Source: Rhodothermaceae bacterium (GTDB taxonomy: Bacteria; Bacteroidota; Rhodothermia; Rhodothermales; Rubricoccaceae). Taken from it: a stretch of 7,329 nucleotides of DNA. Below the pieces are notes generated by a model. It made no database searches. It had not been told where the DNA came from and saw only the letters and a program-made list of their open reading frames with translations. The stretch spans positions 1-7,329 of the forward strand of contig JABDIZ010000243.1 in the NCBI GenBank assembly GCA_013003465.1, in the 5' to 3' direction. Position numbers and translations under genes: made by a program. Shown one piece after another: positions 5,486 to 7,329 of this stretch; position 1 is the first letter of the stretch, and each line of letters opens with the position of its first letter.

Positions 5486-6828
5486 GAGGACCCCTCGCTA
5501 TCGGAAGGAGCACTGTCGAGCCAGCCACCGGTGAACCCGGCCCGCCGGAGGCCCGTGGAGAGATACGGGCAGCGCTGCATCCACTGCCACGGCTTTCCGG
5601 TCTGGTGATTCTCGATCATGAGCACGATGGGCCCCTGGTCGAGGCCGTAATAGCCCTGCGAGACCCAGCCGTGTGCCCCGTTCGTGTCCTCAGGAAAGGT
5701 TGGATTGAAGCTGCACTTGAAGCCGTACTCGCTCGTCATCTCAGGGTACGTCTCGTCGAGGTGGACGAGGGCCGGGAGCACGATCTCTGGGGCGAAGGGC
5801 AGCGAGGCCACGACGGCCCACGGCGAGAGCGTGCCATCGTCGAGGCCCCACGGCACGCCGCGTGCTCGGTAGTCGTAGAACTCGCGCGAGCGCCCGTCCA
5901 TCCATAGCGTATGGCGGCCCGGCCCCGCGCTGGCCGTGATGCCCCACGTGTTGGGGCCGTACTCGCTGTAGCCGCACGGATTCCGGATGGCGTACTCGCG
6001 CTGTACGTACGTCGCGCGGCGGCTGTTCTCGAAGTAATCGATTCCCTTCGTCCGCATAAACGCGTCCTGGAGGCCTCGGAAATCAATCCAGACGTGCGAA
6101 AGCTGGTGGATGAAGAGCGGCCCGGCGTAGAGGTACGGATAGCCGTAGATCGTCTTCCACTTGTAGGTCGTCGCCCACGCCGCGTAGCTCGCTTCAGGGA
6201 TGGGGTAGGTGGGCGAGCCGAGGGCGAGCGCGTAGAGCAAGAGCGCCTCGTTGTACCCCTGCCAGCGCGCCCGCAGAAACCCCCGCTCCGGCTTCCAGCC
6301 ATGTGAGACGGCGAGGCCTTTGTCCGTGTCCTCGGCCCCTTCTTCGTTGAGCGCCCACTGCCAATCGGCACGGCGGTAGAGGGCGTCGGCGAGGGTACGG
6401 ACATCGGCCTCCGCGGCGTCGTTGCCGTCGAAGTACTGAGCAGCCACTAGTCCACCTGCGAGCAGAAACGTGGTGTCGATGGTGGAGAGTTCACTCCTGA
6501 ACGCACGGCGCCCGGTCTCCATGTCGAGGAAGTGGTAATAGAAGCCTTTGTAACCGGTGGCGTCGGGGTCCTGGCTCTGCTCGCTCGTCCAGAAAAAGCG
6601 AAGCGTGGTGCGCACGGCCTCGGCCGCCTCCGTGCGAGCCATCCAGCCATGCTCCACCGCGACGGGGTAGCAGGCGAGCGCGAGACCCACCGCCGCGATG
6701 CTGCACGGGCTGCCCTCACGCGTGTTGTCCTTGATGAGCCCGTTGGCCGGGTTGCGCTCGTAGCGAAAGTAGTCGAAGGTGTGTTCCTGGAGCGACCGAA
6801 GCAGGGCGGTCTGGCGAGCAGTAGGCAT
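5482..6828 (-). CDS. Glycoamylase-like (PF10091) glycoside hydrolase, probable GH144 beta-1,2-glucanase
   Basis: A 448-residue (alpha/alpha)6-barrel protein. Characteristic stretches are TFDYFRYERNPANGLIKDN (17-35), SELSTIDTTFLLAGGL (112-127), RWQGYNEALLLYALALGSPT (188-207), PLFIHQLSHVWIDFRGLQD (237-255), DYFENSRRAT (264-273) and NTWGITASAGP (293-303). D118 and E194 lie in the most conserved acidic positions. GH144 was founded on an endo-beta-1,2-glucanase from Chitinophaga pinensis; the same Pfam covers the GH189 cyclisation domain inside cyclic beta-1,2-glucan synthases, so activity on beta-1,2-glucan is likely but unproven. No signal peptide exists: the frame upstream of the ATG runs only ten codons to a TGA and is not hydrophobic, so the enzyme looks cytoplasmic unless exported otherwise. 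It ends in ATGA overlap with the HAD gene and diverges from the 7085 gene. Confidence 0.9.
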   Translation of the reverse strand: MPTARQTALLRSLQEHTFDYFRYERNPANGLIKDNTREGSPCSIAAVGLALACYPVAVEHGWMARTEAAEAVRTTLRFFWTSEQSQDPDATGYKGFYYHFLDMETGRRAFRSELSTIDTTFLLAGGLVAAQYFDGNDAAEADVRTLADALYRRADWQWALNEEGAEDTDKGLAVSHGWKPERGFLRARWQGYNEALLLYALALGSPTYPIPEASYAAWATTYKWKTIYGYPYLYAGPLFIHQLSHVWIDFRGLQDAFMRTKGIDYFENSRRATYVQREYAIRNPCGYSEYGPNTWGITASAGPGRHTLWMDGRSREFYDYRARGVPWGLDDGTLSPWAVVASLPFAPEIVLPALVHLDETYPEMTSEYGFKCSFNPTFPEDTNGAHGWVSQGYYGLDQGPIVLMIENHQTGKPWQWMQRCPYLSTGLRRAGFTGGWLDSAPSDSEGSS

Positions 6829-7084
6829 AGGCGAACGGGTCGGCGGCAGGCGGAGCGCTCAGGCACGGGGCAGAAAGGCTCGAAGGGTACGGGCATCGCT
6901 CGGTTCGGCTCAACGCGTGAAGCGAAGGCTATATAAACGTGAACAGCGCCACCAAGACCCCAACGGAAACTATGTCCCCCGAAACGGTTAACGCCTGACC
7001 CAGGCAGCCTCTGCTATCCTGGCGCATCGGAGCGGTCTTGCCCGTACCTTCCTGCTGCCCTTCCTTGCCCGGTTCTTTACCCCG
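6829..7084. other. Divergent intergenic region
   Basis: The 256 bp between the glucanase start and the rightward 7085 start contain no convincing gene. Seen here are a TATATA core at 6930-6935 usable on either strand, a small inverted repeat GCCTG/CAGGC with a 3-base spacer (6993-7005), GGAAAC at 6965-6970 and GAAACGG at 6981-6987. The last two resemble half-sites of the palindrome at 7087-7099. The rightward frame of the 7085 gene is open back to 6992 but offers no ATG or GTG before 7085. Confidence 0.5.
6929..6955 (-). promoter_or_regulatory. Candidate promoter of the glucanase-HAD operon
   Basis: On the minus strand TTG (6955-6953) is followed after 17 bases by TATATAG (6935-6929), a reasonable -33/-10 pair in an otherwise GC-rich gap. 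The leader to the ATG at 6828 would be about 90 nt. The AT core is nearly symmetric, so it could also feed the rightward gene, for which no good upstream TTG was found. Confidence 0.35.
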
Positions 7085-7329
7085 ATGGAAACCGTTTCCG
7101 TCGCCGATCTCCCCGCCTCGTTCGACCCTGCTTCCGAGACCACGCCTGAGGGCCTGTTCGATCTGGAGCGGATGGCGAACCATGCCAAGCGGCTCGCCCG
7201 CTCGCAGTCGGTGCGGACGGGCGTGCGGCTCACGCGGCCTCCGCGCCTGCTCCTGCGCGAATCGTTCCGCGGCCTGAGCAGCGCCTACAAGCGGCTCGTG
7301 GAAGCCGTCCGCCAGGAAGAGCCCCTGAC
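7085..7329 (+). CDS. N-terminal fragment, cyclic beta-1,2-glucan synthase-like (GT84/GH94) protein
   Basis: The frame is open from ATG at 7085 to the right edge: 81 codons, 3'-truncated by the window. After an acidic, Pro/Ser/Thr-rich leader (1-24) comes LFDLERMANHAKRLARSQSV (24-43), then RPPRLLLRESFRGLSSAYKRLVEAVRQEEPL (51-81). This matches my recollection of the cytoplasmic start of NdvB/ChvB-like cyclic beta-glucan synthases: a helix with LExxAxxLAxxxxV, then LLxR...AYxxLxxAxxxxxPLT, just before a PAAEWLLDNF-type segment that would lie beyond the edge. Those proteins are large membrane enzymes making beta-1,2-glucan, and they contain a PF10091 domain themselves. The divergent GH144 gene supports the call. 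With only 81 residues the identification is tentative; other GH94-type phosphorylases are possible. Confidence 0.5.
   Translation, partial: METVSVADLPASFDPASETTPEGLFDLERMANHAKRLARSQSVRTGVRLTRPPRLLLRESFRGLSSAYKRLVEAVRQEEPL
7087..7099. repeat. Perfect palindrome GGAAAC-C-GTTTCC at the start codon
   Basis: Two 6-bp half-sites around a single central base overlap codons 1 to 5 of the glucan-synthase-like gene. The form is reminiscent of LacI-family operators, where AAAC/GTTT half-sites around a central CG or single base are common. A matching GGAAAC lies at 6965-6970. Operator function is inferred; a 13-bp palindrome may also be partly coincidental with the coding sequence. Confidence 0.4.

Noticed and set aside
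5736..6404. Leftward frame-shifted open frame of 222 codons inside the glucanase
   Set aside because: Ser/Arg/Thr-rich product characteristic of the wrong frame of a GC-rich gene; the overlapping PF10091 frame is intact, so no frameshift is indicated.
6930..6937. TATATAAA as a rightward promoter core for the 7085 gene
   Set aside because: No good TTG element lies at the right distance upstream on the plus strand; it fits the leftward operon better.

Overview
This is a GC-rich window with seven protein-coding genes, two of them cut by the window edges. It most likely comes from a member of the Rhodothermota (Salinibacter, Rhodothermus, Rubricoccus or Rubrivirga relatives) or a close Bacteroidota-type lineage. 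The support is a C-terminal type IX secretion (T9SS) sorting-type domain on the PQQ sugar dehydrogenase, a two-propeller BNR protein of the kind those bacteria secrete, a HiPIP of the sort used in Rhodothermus respiration, and starts that mostly lack a Shine-Dalgarno sequence. This placement is inferred from protein style only.

Left part (1-3489). Two genes for exported proteins diverge from a 163-bp gap. On the minus strand is a large BNR/Asp-box beta-propeller protein with a membrane or signal segment, whose C-terminus lies off the left edge. On the plus strand is a secreted PQQ-dependent sugar dehydrogenase with a T9SS-like tail. The gap holds two similar promoter candidates facing away from each other (TTG, 20 bases, then TAGnnTG), two perfect inverted repeats, and three copies of a TTGCCT-like box.

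Middle (3490-4653). The PQQ gene converges on the genes downstream of it. The short convergent gap is almost filled by a roughly 160-bp segment with imperfect terminal inverted repeats, which looks like a MITE or the remnant of an insertion sequence. Then, on the minus strand, come a small secreted NTF2/SnoaL-like protein and, 33 bp upstream of it, a Tat-exported lipoprotein HiPIP.

Right part (4730-7329). A HAD phosphatase and a PF10091/GH144-type glucanase overlap by ATGA on the minus strand. A divergent plus-strand gene, seen only as its first 81 codons, resembles the N-terminus of cyclic beta-1,2-glucan synthase-like proteins (GT84/GH94). If so, the right side is a small beta-1,2-glucan synthesis and turnover locus, with a candidate promoter and an operator-like palindrome between the divergent genes. 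GH144, HAD, HiPIP and the NTF2-like gene all run the same way with short gaps (the largest is 76 bp) and could share a transcript. No tRNA, rRNA, CRISPR array or intact transposase was seen.
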